The notes: generated by a model not told the origin, from the letters alone. Shown: positions 1 through 8,675, counted from the first letter of the stretch. The stretch: 42,212 nt of DNA from an uncultured Saprospiraceae bacterium (GCA_937944245.1 CALDYY010000062.1:1-42212), one strand, 5' to 3'. Made by a program: numbers and translations.

Positions 1-52
1 TCTGCGCTGATGGTACTGCGAAAGCGGGAGAGTAAGTCGCTGCCGACCTTCT
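1..52 (+). rRNA. rrf: 5S ribosomal RNA, 3' part
   Basis: The first about 52 bases read as the 3' half of bacterial 5S rRNA: the loop E / helix IV-V region (GATGGTACTGCG, then GCGGGAGAGTAAGTCG) and the closing 3' strand CTGCCGACC. The 5' half lies outside the window. A strong intrinsic terminator follows at once, as expected at the end of an rrn operon. The exact 3' end is estimated to within a few bases. Confidence 0.9.
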
Positions 53-55
53 TTT

Positions 56-87
56 AAATAGCCCCCTCAAAAGGGGCTATTTTTTTG
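56..87 (+). terminator. rrn operon intrinsic terminator
   Basis: A 10-bp stem AAATAGCCCC (56-65) / GGGGCTATTT (73-82), loop of seven bases, runs into T81-T86. It lies directly behind the 5S rRNA and ends the rRNA operon. Confidence 0.9.
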
Positions 88-264
88 ATACCTCATCACA
101 ACTACACAACTTCAAAGCCTCTTTACCTTAATGAAATCTTATCAAAATCTTATCCTTTTCTTAAAGTCTTTGATTTATTGTTACTAATGTAGGCGGAAAT
201 CGTCTAAAAGGTGTTATGCTAATTGTGAACAACATTCGTAACTAAAACTTATCATTTATTTATT

Positions 265-1230
265 ATGAAGAAAATTATTTTATCGTTTTTAACTTTTGGT
301 TTTGCGCTGTCTTTATTGACTTCTTGCGGTGAAGATGACATCATCACGGGAGACCCTATAGAAACACCTCCTTCTATTAATCTTGTTGCTGAAAATAATT
401 TTATCTCTAAGAATGAGACTATTAACGTAGGAGAAGCATTCAGGGTAAAACTTCGATTGGTGGTCGGAACAAAAGATTTGAATGTACTTCGTATTTTCGA
501 AAACGGAAGTTTAATACCTGCCAGTCGCTTGGAAATAACAGGTCTTACTGCAAATAATCCTTTATTGATAGTAGGTAACAGCAAGAAAGGAGCAACTTAT
601 GAAGTTAAAATTAATGCTGACCCAGCAGTAACGACACAAAGAACGATTGCTTATGCCTTTGAGGTAGAAGATGAGGGAAAGAAGACGGCAGTAACTTCTA
701 TAGATATTTCTACGATAATACCTTTTACTGCAATAGAGAAAACTTTAATAGGAGTTCTTCTGAATCAGGCGGGACCTGCGAATACGGGTGGATTAGATTT
801 GGATACAGGAGAAAGTGTTGGTTCTAAGGACATGAGAGCAGAAATTAAAGATCAAGGTATTAATTTAGATAGACCAGCTACTGATAACTGGCGTCGTCAA
901 ATTTCTGGTGCTAATGGTGCTGAGGTGCGTACTGTGAAGTTAAGTGATTTAGCGGAAAACCTAAAGTTCAGTGATATTAAATTCAAAGAGCAAATACTGG
1001 ATGCTTTTGCTAAGGGTAAAGCATTAGATGGTGTAGATATTTTCAGAAATTCAAGAGGAGATAAAATAGCTACTGATGATGACGGAAATGAGAAAGTAAG
1101 TCAACCAATGGCAGTAGGCGATATCTTTGCAGTGAAGCGTGATAATAAACATTACCTTATCGAATGTGTTAAGGTAAATAACACTACAAATAACAATAAC
1201 GACAGCTACGAATTTAACATTAAGTTCTAA
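265..1230 (+). CDS. Uncharacterised outer-membrane-type lipoprotein
   Basis: 321 residues. The N-terminus is a lipoprotein signal (MKK, hydrophobic core, lipobox LLTSC, Cys21), followed by an acidic GEDD linker typical of surface-directed Bacteroidota lipoproteins. Residues about 40-150 look like a beta-rich Ig-like region; the C-terminal third is mixed and ends in a hydrophilic Asn-rich stretch and a final beta strand. I do not recognise an enzyme motif. It stands alone: an rrn operon upstream and its own terminator at 1286. The start is the only ATG before the signal peptide. Function unknown. Confidence 0.8.
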   Translation: MKKIILSFLTFGFALSLLTSCGEDDIITGDPIETPPSINLVAENNFISKNETINVGEAFRVKLRLVVGTKDLNVLRIFENGSLIPASRLEITGLTANNPLLIVGNSKKGATYEVKINADPAVTTQRTIAYAFEVEDEGKKTAVTSIDISTIIPFTAIEKTLIGVLLNQAGPANTGGLDLDTGESVGSKDMRAEIKDQGINLDRPATDNWRRQISGANGAEVRTVKLSDLAENLKFSDIKFKEQILDAFAKGKALDGVDIFRNSRGDKIATDDDGNEKVSQPMAVGDIFAVKRDNKHYLIECVKVNNTTNNNNDSYEFNIKF

Positions 1231-1285
1231 AGAATGAATTAGCTTGTTAAGCTAGTATAAAGAATTATTTCACCATAGCTATGAT

Positions 1286-1325
1286 AAAGGCTTCTACTAT
1301 TTAATAGAGAAGCCTTTTTTATTTT
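1286..1325 (+). terminator. Intrinsic terminator behind the lipoprotein gene
   Basis: 10-bp stem AAAGGCTTCT (1286-1295) / AGAAGCCTTT (1307-1316) followed by a T run through about 1320. It separates the lipoprotein gene from the next gene. Confidence 0.85.
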
Positions 1326-1408
1326 CCTGATAAAAGTTTAGATTTACGCTGCAATAAGCAAGCAGTATTTACCTTATTAAAAAGTAAAGCATCTAAATAA
1401 AATTTTAC

Positions 1409-2128
1409 ATGAACTTATCAAAAGCAGCATTGGTGTTGGAAAAGATTAATATGTTGTTTAAGAACATTAATCTTAACAGTAATTCCATATCAACTATTGA
1501 GCGAGATTTAATGCTAAGTTATATTCGCGAGTTTTACGAATACTGTAAAGAGCAGGAAGTTACAGTAAATGCAACAACAAATAATAATAACCTCTCTGTC
1601 AAAGTAGATATGCCAGAGAAAGAAATCAAAAGAGATACTTATACCCCCCCCAGAATCATAGAAATTTCCGAGAATTTAAAGGAGGAAATTCTGGAAGTGA
1701 TAACGCCTGCGCCTAAAATTCCGAAAGTAGAAATTGTGGAACAGCCGCCTACTCCCAGCACCTCACAATCTACACCTACTACTATCCCACCAAAAGTAGA
1801 GATTGAGCTACCTGTGGTAAAAAAAGAAATTGAGGCACTTTTTGAGTTTAAACAAGTAAAAGAACTTTCTGAAAAATTAAGCACCGTCCCTATTCAAGAT
1901 TTGACAAAGGCTATTGCTTTAAATGATAAATTAGTGTTTTCCAATCAGTTATTTGGTGGTGCACTGGTTTCTTTCAATGAAGTGGTCAGGACTTTAAACA
2001 ACATGAGGAATTTCGATGAAGCCAAAAAATATTTAGTTGAATTGGCAGTACAGCACAAGTGGGCTAACGAAAATAATGAAGAGGTGGCGAAGGATTTTAT
2101 TAAATTGGTTAGAAGAAGATTCTTGTAA
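1409..2128 (+). CDS. Conserved hypothetical protein with proline-rich middle
   Basis: 239 residues, no signal peptide or membrane segment, so probably cytoplasmic. Three parts are visible: an alpha-helical N-terminus (1-55, ending in an IREFYEYC-like helix), a Pro/Thr/Lys-rich disordered linker (about 70-135), and a helical C-terminal domain (140-239) containing a LTKAIALNDKLVFSNQLFGG segment. I associate this arrangement with an unnamed Bacteroidota family, without known function. The linker is encoded across a run of eight C (1644-1651), conspicuous in this AT-rich DNA. The next gene starts 52 bases downstream on the same strand, so the two may be cotranscribed. Confidence 0.75.
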   Translation: MNLSKAALVLEKINMLFKNINLNSNSISTIERDLMLSYIREFYEYCKEQEVTVNATTNNNNLSVKVDMPEKEIKRDTYTPPRIIEISENLKEEILEVITPAPKIPKVEIVEQPPTPSTSQSTPTTIPPKVEIELPVVKKEIEALFEFKQVKELSEKLSTVPIQDLTKAIALNDKLVFSNQLFGGALVSFNEVVRTLNNMRNFDEAKKYLVELAVQHKWANENNEEVAKDFIKLVRRRFL

Positions 2129-2180
2129 TCGCTTATATTTTTCTTATTCGACTTGTCGTTACTTAGGAAAAATAGGTTTC

Positions 2181-3800
2181 ATGCGTTTTTTTCTGAGTGT
2201 ATTTTATCTGGCAGTTATAAATCTTCTTCATGGTCAATTTTCAGTGGTAGATAGCCTAGTAAATAAGGAAAGTATTAGCGTATCTCCGCTTGAGATAGTC
2301 AATTCTCCTTATCGAGATGTGAACCTTTCTATTACGCCAAATGGGAAATACTTGTTTTTTATGTCTGGTCGTGGAGAAACTCGATGGTCGCTTAAAAAGG
2401 AAACTACTTTTAGAGGTAAGGTAGAATACGACGGTGATATTTGGTTTAGTGAACGTGTGGACAGTATTTGGCAATCGCCTAAATATTTACCGCTACCCAT
2501 CAATAGTGCTAAGTCAGAAGACGAACCCAATATTTCGCCTGATGGTCAGACAGTTTACTTTCAAAGTTGGCATGATGGTTGGGAGATGGACGGCGGACCT
2601 TATTATCGTGCTGAGTTGTACGGCAATCGCTGGCAAAATCCTACTGGGCTTTATGGAGGAATTCATCAATTTTTTAAGGACAGCATGAGTTATTATCGGC
2701 GATATGCGACGGACGGAATGGCGATTTCACCTAACGGAAAAATCTTTATTGTCGCAGCAGGTGTGGATTACGATGGTGATTTGGATTTGTACATCAGTAG
2801 AAAACTGGATAACAACGATTGGTCTTATCCTAAACGATTGGTTATCAGTACAAAAAAAGAAGAACGCTCTGTTTTTATTGCTGCTGATGGCAAAACCGTT
2901 TACTTTGGTTCTAGTGGTCATGGGGGATTTGGTGGTTTGGATATTTTCAAGACAACACTTTACGACGATGACTCTTTTGGTGAAATCACTAATATTGGCG
3001 CACCTTTTAATACTAAGGAACACGACTTTGGCTTTATTATCGGTGCATTAGGCAACGAAGTTTTTTTTGTGCGCAATGACGATATTTACTATGCCCAACT
3101 TGGTGCGCAATTCAATGCGATAAAGCCCTCGCCTACTCTAGTCATCAACGGCTTAGTGTTAGATTGCAAACAAAGACCAGTGCAAGCTAATATTGAATTG
3201 TATGACATAACGCAGAATAAATTACTTGCCACCGCCCGCAGCAATAGCCTTTCGGGGGAGTATTCCATAGCTATCCCTCGCATTGAGGGAAAGTATCGGC
3301 AACGCATTCGCTATTTTAACGATACAACGCTGCTTCGTAAGGATTTTGACATTACCGAAGATACACCGCAACTACTGGAGCTTACTATTCAACCAGATTG
3401 CGCACCCATTGTACCCAAAGTCCTTCCACCTCGTCCTGCTTTGCCGATGCCCACTTTTGATGCCTTGATTTATTTTGATTTTGATAAACAAGCACTAAAA
3501 TCCGAAGAAAAATTGAAACTTGATAGTTTGGTATCGCTACTGCAAGGCTTGGATGGCTCGATGCTTCAACTCCACATTGTTGGGCACACTGATAGCTGGG
3601 GCAGCGATGAATACAACATTAAACTATCGCAACGCAGAGCAGCTACCGTAGCGGATTATCTTCGCCAACACACCGATGTTGCGTTGCAAGTTACTTACGA
3701 GGGCGAAGCTATTCCTTTGCTGGACAACACTACATCGGAAAACAGGGCTAGAAATAGAAGGGTAGCGATAATGTTGAGTGGGAAGGATGCCCAACATTAA
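2181..3800 (+). CDS. PorE-like beta-propeller / OmpA C-terminal protein
   Basis: 539 residues from the ATG at 2181, chosen because it opens a clean signal peptide (MRFFLSVFYLAVINLLHGQ); an open frame extends upstream to 2037 but overlaps the previous gene. Residues about 40-310 hold WD40-like PD40 repeats (NISPDGQTVYF, AISPNGKIFIV, FIAADGKTVYFGS). About 317-410 is a carboxypeptidase-regulatory-like beta domain. About 425-539 is an OmpA C-terminal peptidoglycan-binding domain (FDFDKQAL, GHTDSWG, LSQRRAATVADYL, ENRARNRRV). Propeller, regulatory domain and OmpA order matches PorE of the T9SS, except that no N-terminal TPR is present. Likely periplasmic or outer-membrane-associated, anchored to peptidoglycan. 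Confidence 0.88.
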   Translation: MRFFLSVFYLAVINLLHGQFSVVDSLVNKESISVSPLEIVNSPYRDVNLSITPNGKYLFFMSGRGETRWSLKKETTFRGKVEYDGDIWFSERVDSIWQSPKYLPLPINSAKSEDEPNISPDGQTVYFQSWHDGWEMDGGPYYRAELYGNRWQNPTGLYGGIHQFFKDSMSYYRRYATDGMAISPNGKIFIVAAGVDYDGDLDLYISRKLDNNDWSYPKRLVISTKKEERSVFIAADGKTVYFGSSGHGGFGGLDIFKTTLYDDDSFGEITNIGAPFNTKEHDFGFIIGALGNEVFFVRNDDIYYAQLGAQFNAIKPSPTLVINGLVLDCKQRPVQANIELYDITQNKLLATARSNSLSGEYSIAIPRIEGKYRQRIRYFNDTTLLRKDFDITEDTPQLLELTIQPDCAPIVPKVLPPRPALPMPTFDALIYFDFDKQALKSEEKLKLDSLVSLLQGLDGSMLQLHIVGHTDSWGSDEYNIKLSQRRAATVADYLRQHTDVALQVTYEGEAIPLLDNTTSENRARNRRVAIMLSGKDAQH

Positions 3801-3828
3801 CAATAAAATGGATTTCATGAGACAGCAT

Positions 3829-4434
3829 TTACATTGCTGGAAAGATTATACCCGCATAAATTGCTTCTAATGTTACTATGCAATCCATGACAGCAATACT
3901 TTCTGCTAGTGTTTGTGCATAGGTGTAATGCCACTCGCGTTCTGTTTGCCTGTGATAGCTGTGTATGCTGGCGCGATCTTGGTGTACCATCAGATATTGT
4001 TGCAAGGTAGGAATGGTTCGGTAGCACATCCATTTATCAATTCTATCTTGTTCCTCTGTGCTTGGCGATAAAATCTCAATCAGTACCGTCGGATTAAGTG
4101 TAGCTTTCATATTTTTCTTGTGCTGATGAAACTTTTGTTCGCCACATACAATAACCAAATCAGGATAAAAAACTTTGTTGCAAGCAAGTATTAAAATCAT
4201 GCGGTCTGCTACGTATTTTTTGCAATTCTTGGCTTTAATGCAATTTGCTAAAGCATCCGAAATGTTACTCTGAATTTCTCCATGCTCCGGCGAAGTGTAA
4301 GACATTGCTTTGATGCTGCCGTCCCAAAATTCATTTCTGAACGCTGCTTGATATTCCAAATCGAAATATTCTTCTAGGGTATATTTTTTTTCTAAGATTT
4401 TTTCTTCAGGCGGTACATTTTGAATTTGACTCAT
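3829..4434 (-). CDS. Uma2 family endonuclease (DUF820, PD-(D/E)XK fold)
   Basis: 201 residues from the ATG at 4434 (MSQIQNVPPEE); an upstream in-frame ATG adds only an unlikely hydrophobic leader. Family landmarks are visible: YTLEEYFDLE at the N-terminus, the EFWDGSIKAM strand, the YPDLVIVCG strand with the catalytic Asp, and LIEILSPSTEEQDRIDKW with the catalytic Glu. Uma2 proteins are widespread in Cyanobacteria and Bacteroidota, often in many copies; their biological role is not settled. It is convergent with the PorE-like gene (28-base gap) and divergent from the Mpo1-like gene. The C-terminus is of normal length. Confidence 0.88.
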   Translation of the reverse strand: MSQIQNVPPEEKILEKKYTLEEYFDLEYQAAFRNEFWDGSIKAMSYTSPEHGEIQSNISDALANCIKAKNCKKYVADRMILILACNKVFYPDLVIVCGEQKFHQHKKNMKATLNPTVLIEILSPSTEEQDRIDKWMCYRTIPTLQQYLMVHQDRASIHSYHRQTEREWHYTYAQTLAESIAVMDCIVTLEAIYAGIIFPAM

Positions 4435-4686
4435 TTTCGCACTTATTTTATTTCCAAATGTAAAGAAAAAAATGGAAAAGGCAAACAAGCTGAATGCTTG
4501 TGTAAAGCGAAATCTCGCACTTCATTCACAACTACTCAGCCGTGTGGCAACTTTATTATGGAAAAATTAAATAGAAATATTGTTTACAGAAAAATATTAA
4601 AATTATTTCAACATGAAAAACAAAAAATAATCTGTAAAAAGTGTAAATTAGCCCTGTTAAATTTCATTTACTTCAATTTTTGGAAT

Positions 4687-5169
4687 ATGAAAACAATGCA
4701 ACAGTGGTTTGATGAATACGGCGAGAGCCATCAAAACGGGTTTAATAAGATGATGCACTGGATTTGTGTGCCTGCTATTTTTTTCAGTGTGATAGGTTTG
4801 TTATGGAGCATTCCTAGCCAGTGGTTGAGCGATTTATTTCCTGCAAATGTCGCACCCTATACAAATATGGCAACCTTGGTGCTACTGTTGGGCTTAATCT
4901 TTTATTTGCGTCTTTCTTTGGGTATGTTTTTTGGGATGTTGCTCGTTTCTGTGGTGGTTGTGCTAGGGATTCGAGCTTTGGAAATAGTGCAAATTGCCCC
5001 GCTTTGGCAAATTTCGCTTTCTATTTTTGTGATAGCGTGGATAGGTCAGTTTTGGGGGCATAAAGTGGAAGGCAAGAAACCTTCTTTCTTCAAAGATTTA
5101 CAATTCTTGATGATTGGTCCTGCTTGGTTGTTGAGTTTTGTTTACAATAAAGTAGGGTTGAAGTATTAG
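4687..5169 (+). CDS. Mpo1-like / DUF962 membrane protein
   Basis: 160 residues from the ATG at 4687; the open frame runs upstream but that part overlaps the divergent Uma2 gene and is not protein-like. Landmarks of the DUF962 / yeast Mpo1 (YGL010w) family are clear: WFDEYGESHQNGFNKMMHWICVP near the N-terminus and a C-terminal WIGQFWGHKVEGKKPSFF segment with conserved His. Four hydrophobic segments lie between about 25 and 150. Yeast Mpo1 is an Fe(II)-dependent dioxygenase in alpha-oxidation of 2-hydroxy fatty acids; whether the bacterial protein does the same is inference from homology and the conserved histidines. Confidence 0.88.
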   Translation: MKTMQQWFDEYGESHQNGFNKMMHWICVPAIFFSVIGLLWSIPSQWLSDLFPANVAPYTNMATLVLLLGLIFYLRLSLGMFFGMLLVSVVVVLGIRALEIVQIAPLWQISLSIFVIAWIGQFWGHKVEGKKPSFFKDLQFLMIGPAWLLSFVYNKVGLKY

Positions 5170-5192
5170 GTATTGGGAATTAGGTACTGGGT
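5165..5192. repeat. Two 14-bp tandem copies overlapping a stop codon
   Basis: ATTAGGTATTGGGA (5165-5178) is followed directly by ATTAGGTACTGGGT (5179-5192), 12 of 14 identical. The first copy contains the stop codon of the Mpo1-like gene. Such short ATTAGGTATTGGG repeats recur in intergenic DNA of many AT-rich bacteria; no function is evident. Confidence 0.6.
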
Positions 5193-5270
5193 GTAATGTT
5201 TTCCATTTCGACGAATGCTACGCGAAAACGAAAAAATTAGTACAACTTTGCGTTGTCTAAATTGAAAAAA

Positions 5271-7085
5271 ATGCGTTTTCTGAAGTTGTTCGTTTATGTC
5301 AAGAAATACAAATGGAATATTCTAGGCAATATCTTGAGTAATATTCTGATGGTCGTGTTTGCTATCATCAGCCTTCCTTTGCTTACCCCTTTTTTGCAAA
5401 TTTTATTTGGTCAGCAGACCTTAGTGACGACTAAACCTGCCTGGGAGTGGAACACTTCGGCAGTTAGTCAATACTTTAACTATTATATGAGCCAAATTGT
5501 GCTTCAACAAGGCGAAAGTGTCGCTATGGCTTATGTTTGTGGATTGATAGTGATAACGTATTTCTTCAAAAATCTTTTTCGCTACCTTTCTTTGTTTTTT
5601 ATGGCACCTGTGCGCAATGGTATTGTGAAAGACATTCGCCAACAACTGTTTGAAAAAACGATGCACTTGCGCGTGGCGTACTTCTCAGATACTCGAAAAG
5701 GTGATCTCATTTCGCGCATTACTGCGGATGTGCAAGAAATAGAATGGAGCATCCTTAGTATTTTGGAAACGCTTTTTAGAGACCCACTTATGCTGGCAGG
5801 TGCATTGGGTTTGATGATTTTTATTAGCCCAAGAATGACGCTTTTTGTGCTAGTGTTGATTTTGTTTACTGCATTAGTCATTGGCGGCATTGGGCGAGTG
5901 CTGCGCCGACAGTCAGGTGTGGTGCAAGAAACGCTAGGCAAATTGATTTCTACTTTGGAAGAAAGTTTATTTGGTATTCGTATCATCAAAGCCTTTGGTG
6001 CAGAGCATTATCAACAACAAAAGTTTGAAAACACGAACGAAACGTACAAGAAAAAACTCACGCGCCTGCTTTGGCGGCGGGATTTATCTTCGCCGATGTC
6101 TGAATTTCTAGGGGTATCCATTGTGGCGTTGCTTATTTGGTTTGGATTTAATGAAGTAAAGGCAGGCAATTTGACTAGTCCTGTTTTTTTTACTTTTTTA
6201 CTGGCGTTTTATTCAGTGATGGAGCCAGTGAAGCGCTTCTCGAATGCCTTTTATAGTATTCAAAAAGGGATGGCCGCCGTAGATAGAGTAGATGTTATTT
6301 TGGATGCGCCTGAAGAAATCATGGATGCGCCAGATGCTTTGCCTATCCATAGTTTTGAGCATCAAATTGAATATCGAAATGTGCATTTTATTTACAATGA
6401 GGCGGAAGAGCCGGCAGTAAAAAATATCAATTTAATCATTCCAAAAGGAAAAGCATTGGCGTTGGTAGGTAATTCAGGTGCAGGAAAGTCCACGTTAGCC
6501 GATTTATTACCTCGATTTTACGACGTTACCAAAGGTAGTATTTTAATTGATGGCATTGATGTTAAAACTCTGAAAATAAAAGATTTACGCTCGCTTATAA
6601 GTATCGTTTCTCAAGATGCAGTGCTGTTCAATGATACTATTTTTAACAATATCGTTTTTGGCATGGAAGGCGTTACGGAAGAAGCCGTTATCAATGCAGC
6701 TAAAGTAGCCAATGCTCACGATTTTATTATGGAAACGGAAAAAAACTATCAAACTAATATTGGCGATAGAGGCATGAAATTTAGTGGGGGGCAACGCCAA
6801 AGACTTACCATTGCTAGAGCTGTGCTGAGAAATACGCCCATTTTGATTTTAGATGAAGCCACTTCCGCACTGGATTCGGAATCAGAACAGTTGGTGCAGG
6901 AAGCCCTATTGCGCATTATGCAACATCGCACCACGATTGTTATTGCGCATCGGCTTTCTACGATTCAATATGCGCATGAAATTGCGGTGCTTAAAAAAGG
7001 AGAAATTATTGAACGAGGCAGTCACCAGGAACTTTTGTCAATGGGTGGCGAGTATCAAAAACTAGTGGCATTGCAAGTGCTTTAG
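5271..7085 (+). CDS. ABC exporter, MsbA/lipid-exporter-like (fused TMD-NBD)
   Basis: 604 residues from the ATG at 5271; a TTG at 5253 is in frame but lies within a promoter-like ACTTTGCG stretch. Residues about 10-330 are an ABC type-1 exporter transmembrane domain with six hydrophobic segments. About 365-600 is the ATPase: Walker A GNSGAGKST (near 400), Q-loop VSQDAVLF, signature FSGGQRQ (near 504), Walker B ILILDEAT (near 524), D-loop SALD, H-loop IAHRLST (near 557). One polypeptide with both domains works as a homodimer. The closest functional class is MsbA-like lipid or drug export; substrate cannot be read from sequence. Convergent with the HAD gene, with only nine bases between stops. 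Confidence 0.92.
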   Translation: MRFLKLFVYVKKYKWNILGNILSNILMVVFAIISLPLLTPFLQILFGQQTLVTTKPAWEWNTSAVSQYFNYYMSQIVLQQGESVAMAYVCGLIVITYFFKNLFRYLSLFFMAPVRNGIVKDIRQQLFEKTMHLRVAYFSDTRKGDLISRITADVQEIEWSILSILETLFRDPLMLAGALGLMIFISPRMTLFVLVLILFTALVIGGIGRVLRRQSGVVQETLGKLISTLEESLFGIRIIKAFGAEHYQQQKFENTNETYKKKLTRLLWRRDLSSPMSEFLGVSIVALLIWFGFNEVKAGNLTSPVFFTFLLAFYSVMEPVKRFSNAFYSIQKGMAAVDRVDVILDAPEEIMDAPDALPIHSFEHQIEYRNVHFIYNEAEEPAVKNINLIIPKGKALALVGNSGAGKSTLADLLPRFYDVTKGSILIDGIDVKTLKIKDLRSLISIVSQDAVLFNDTIFNNIVFGMEGVTEEAVINAAKVANAHDFIMETEKNYQTNIGDRGMKFSGGQRQRLTIARAVLRNTPILILDEATSALDSESEQLVQEALLRIMQHRTTIVIAHRLSTIQYAHEIAVLKKGEIIERGSHQELLSMGGEYQKLVALQVL

Positions 7086-7094
7086 GCAAGGCTA

Positions 7095-7943
7095 TTAACT
7101 GGCGATAGAAGAACAAATGTAGGTAGGAATGATACCACTGTTTTCAATCATAGAGGCAACTCTATCTTCGAGCGTATTGCCCGAAAGTACCAATGCTGTG
7201 TCCACTCCAAATTTATTTCCACCTAAAATGTCAATGTGCAAAGTATCGCCTACCATGAGAATGTCGCTTTTTTCAATAGTTTCATAGGTTTTAAACAGTT
7301 GCTCATAGGCGTACATGAACATTTGTGGGTCGGGTTTTCCAAACTTGATAAACTCTTTTTGTACGACAGTTTCTATCAAACTAGCGATGCCACCCACCGC
7401 TAAAGATACTTTGGAATTGCCTATTGGATAAACATAATCTGTATTGGCGACTATAGTAGGCACATTGTGCTTCCTCAAAAAATTGATGGCAGCATTAATG
7501 CTCGAATCCCACTGGAAACCCTCATCATCCAAAAATACGAATCCATTAATAGTTTGCGGTAAATGATACTCCAAATCGTGCATGTGTACTGCTTCTAAGC
7601 CAAGCGACTGTATGTAATAAGCAGCATTTGGCGTACCGACGTAAGCGACTTTTCCCGACTTGACTTTGTATTGAAAGTAGGCTTTTGCCATCATACCTGA
7701 AGTAACAATTTGAAACTTGGATAACGTCTTCAAACCCAAGTCGCGAAACTGTTGTGCCATTTGCGATGGACTTCGAGAAGCATCATTGGTGAGTATAAAG
7801 TAGGTAATGCCTAAATCTTGGATGTAATCTATTGTTTCTGATGCACCTTCAATCAGTCCTTTTGAGCTTTTAATCACACCGTAAGAATCAAAAAAAACAA
7901 CTTTATATTGCTTTACAATTTCTTTAAAAGAGACTATGTCCAT
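7095..7943 (-). CDS. HAD superfamily subfamily IIA hydrolase
   Basis: 282 residues. HAD motifs are in order: motif I FFDSYGV (Asp19, Tyr21), motif II LTNDASR, motif III Lys in FGKPDP, motif IV MVGDTLHIDILGG. Between II and III lies an alpha/beta cap domain of C2a type, as in NagD-like IIA proteins, which mostly dephosphorylate sugar or nucleotide phosphates. Position +2 of motif I is Tyr, not the general acid/base Asp of most HAD phosphatases; a hydrophobic or aromatic residue here is also found in some IIA members and in dehalogenases. Substrate unknown. A strong hairpin separates it from the lipoprotein gene upstream, so it is probably transcribed on its own. Confidence 0.88.
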   Translation of the reverse strand: MDIVSFKEIVKQYKVVFFDSYGVIKSSKGLIEGASETIDYIQDLGITYFILTNDASRSPSQMAQQFRDLGLKTLSKFQIVTSGMMAKAYFQYKVKSGKVAYVGTPNAAYYIQSLGLEAVHMHDLEYHLPQTINGFVFLDDEGFQWDSSINAAINFLRKHNVPTIVANTDYVYPIGNSKVSLAVGGIASLIETVVQKEFIKFGKPDPQMFMYAYEQLFKTYETIEKSDILMVGDTLHIDILGGNKFGVDTALVLSGNTLEDRVASMIENSGIIPTYICSSIAS

Positions 7944-8000
7944 ACGTTTTCTAAATAAATGATGCTAAAGTTTTATTAGCTAAAAAACAGTTAATAAAAT

Positions 8001-8038
8001 ATTTTGCGTTGATAAAATATGACTTATCAACGCAAAAT
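8001..8038 (-). terminator. 15-bp perfect hairpin, terminator of the minus-strand lipoprotein gene
   Basis: ATTTTGCGTTGATAA (8001-8015) and TTATCAACGCAAAAT (8024-8038) pair perfectly with an 8-base loop. On the minus strand the stem is followed by ATTTTATTAAC, an imperfect T-rich tail. It lies 13 bases behind the stop of the minus-strand lipoprotein gene. Confidence 0.7.
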
Positions 8039-8051
8039 ACAGGTCAAGTAA

Positions 8052-8675
8052 CTATTTGTTACCGAATTTAGCAAGTTTTACATCAATTTCAGGAGCTAAA
8101 GCATATAATAGTTTAAAATCTTCTTCCATGCGCTCTTTTACAGGTGGGAAACGGTACATATAAACATATACTCCTGATGCAGTAACCCAGCTCAAGTAGC
8201 CGTTGACATCGCTGAAAGCAGCAATTTGCCCTAGCCCTTCCACCGCTCGAAAAGGGGGTACACTTGCTCCATACTGCTTGACCATACCTATGCGAATGAG
8301 GTCTTTCACATACTGTACATTTGCAGGATTTTTTCGGTAGCCAATCACAAAAGTTTCTTGTGAGCCATCTGGTCGGCATTCGCAACCGCTAGCATGAGCA
8401 TCGGGCGCTGTACGGCTAATTAATTTAAGCTCCCCGTTATTGAAACCTGGAATATTTCTGCGCAACCAATCCTTTGAAATCAACTGACACGCTTCTTGAA
8501 TCATTCCAATAGTTACATCTCGGTCTGGATTTGTGTTTTCCTCTATGTTTCCGATAGGAGCAGGCAATCCCTCTTCCACTTTAGCGCTATTGTTGACGGC
8601 TTTATTTTCTTCATTTTTGCAACTTCCAAGTAGCACTATTGCACAAAACAACCCTATTAAACTTGACAAACGCAT
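8052..8675 (-). CDS. Uncharacterised lipoprotein
   Basis: 207 residues. Lipoprotein signal MRLSSLIGLFCAIVLLGSC with Cys19 in the lipobox, then a short Lys/Asn/Glu-rich linker. The globular part begins with MIQEACQLISKDWLRRNIPG and has two further Cys in a GCECRP motif, then a beta-rich region rich in aromatic residues (YLSWVTASGVYVYMYRFPP). The Cys in the CQLIS segment and GCEC could form disulfides in the periplasm. No enzyme motif recognised; function unknown. The minus-strand box TATTTTTG at 8704-8697 may be its promoter. Confidence 0.78.
   Translation of the reverse strand: MRLSSLIGLFCAIVLLGSCKNEENKAVNNSAKVEEGLPAPIGNIEENTNPDRDVTIGMIQEACQLISKDWLRRNIPGFNNGELKLISRTAPDAHASGCECRPDGSQETFVIGYRKNPANVQYVKDLIRIGMVKQYGASVPPFRAVEGLGQIAAFSDVNGYLSWVTASGVYVYMYRFPPVKERMEEDFKLLYALAPEIDVKLAKFGNK

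Noticed and set aside
252-584. Minus-strand open frame opposite the first lipoprotein
   Set aside because: It lies entirely antisense to a gene with a clear lipoprotein signal and resembles no family.
2037-2180. N-terminal extension of the PorE-like protein
   Set aside because: It overlaps the previous gene in another frame, and a proper signal peptide begins at 2181.
4420-4686. Upstream extension of the Mpo1-like protein
   Set aside because: Low-complexity Lys/Cys-rich residues that overlap the divergent Uma2 gene; the family begins near MKTMQQWFDEYG.
5253-5270. TTG start of the ABC exporter
   Set aside because: TTG falls within a promoter-like ACTTTGCG stretch, and an ATG follows six codons later.
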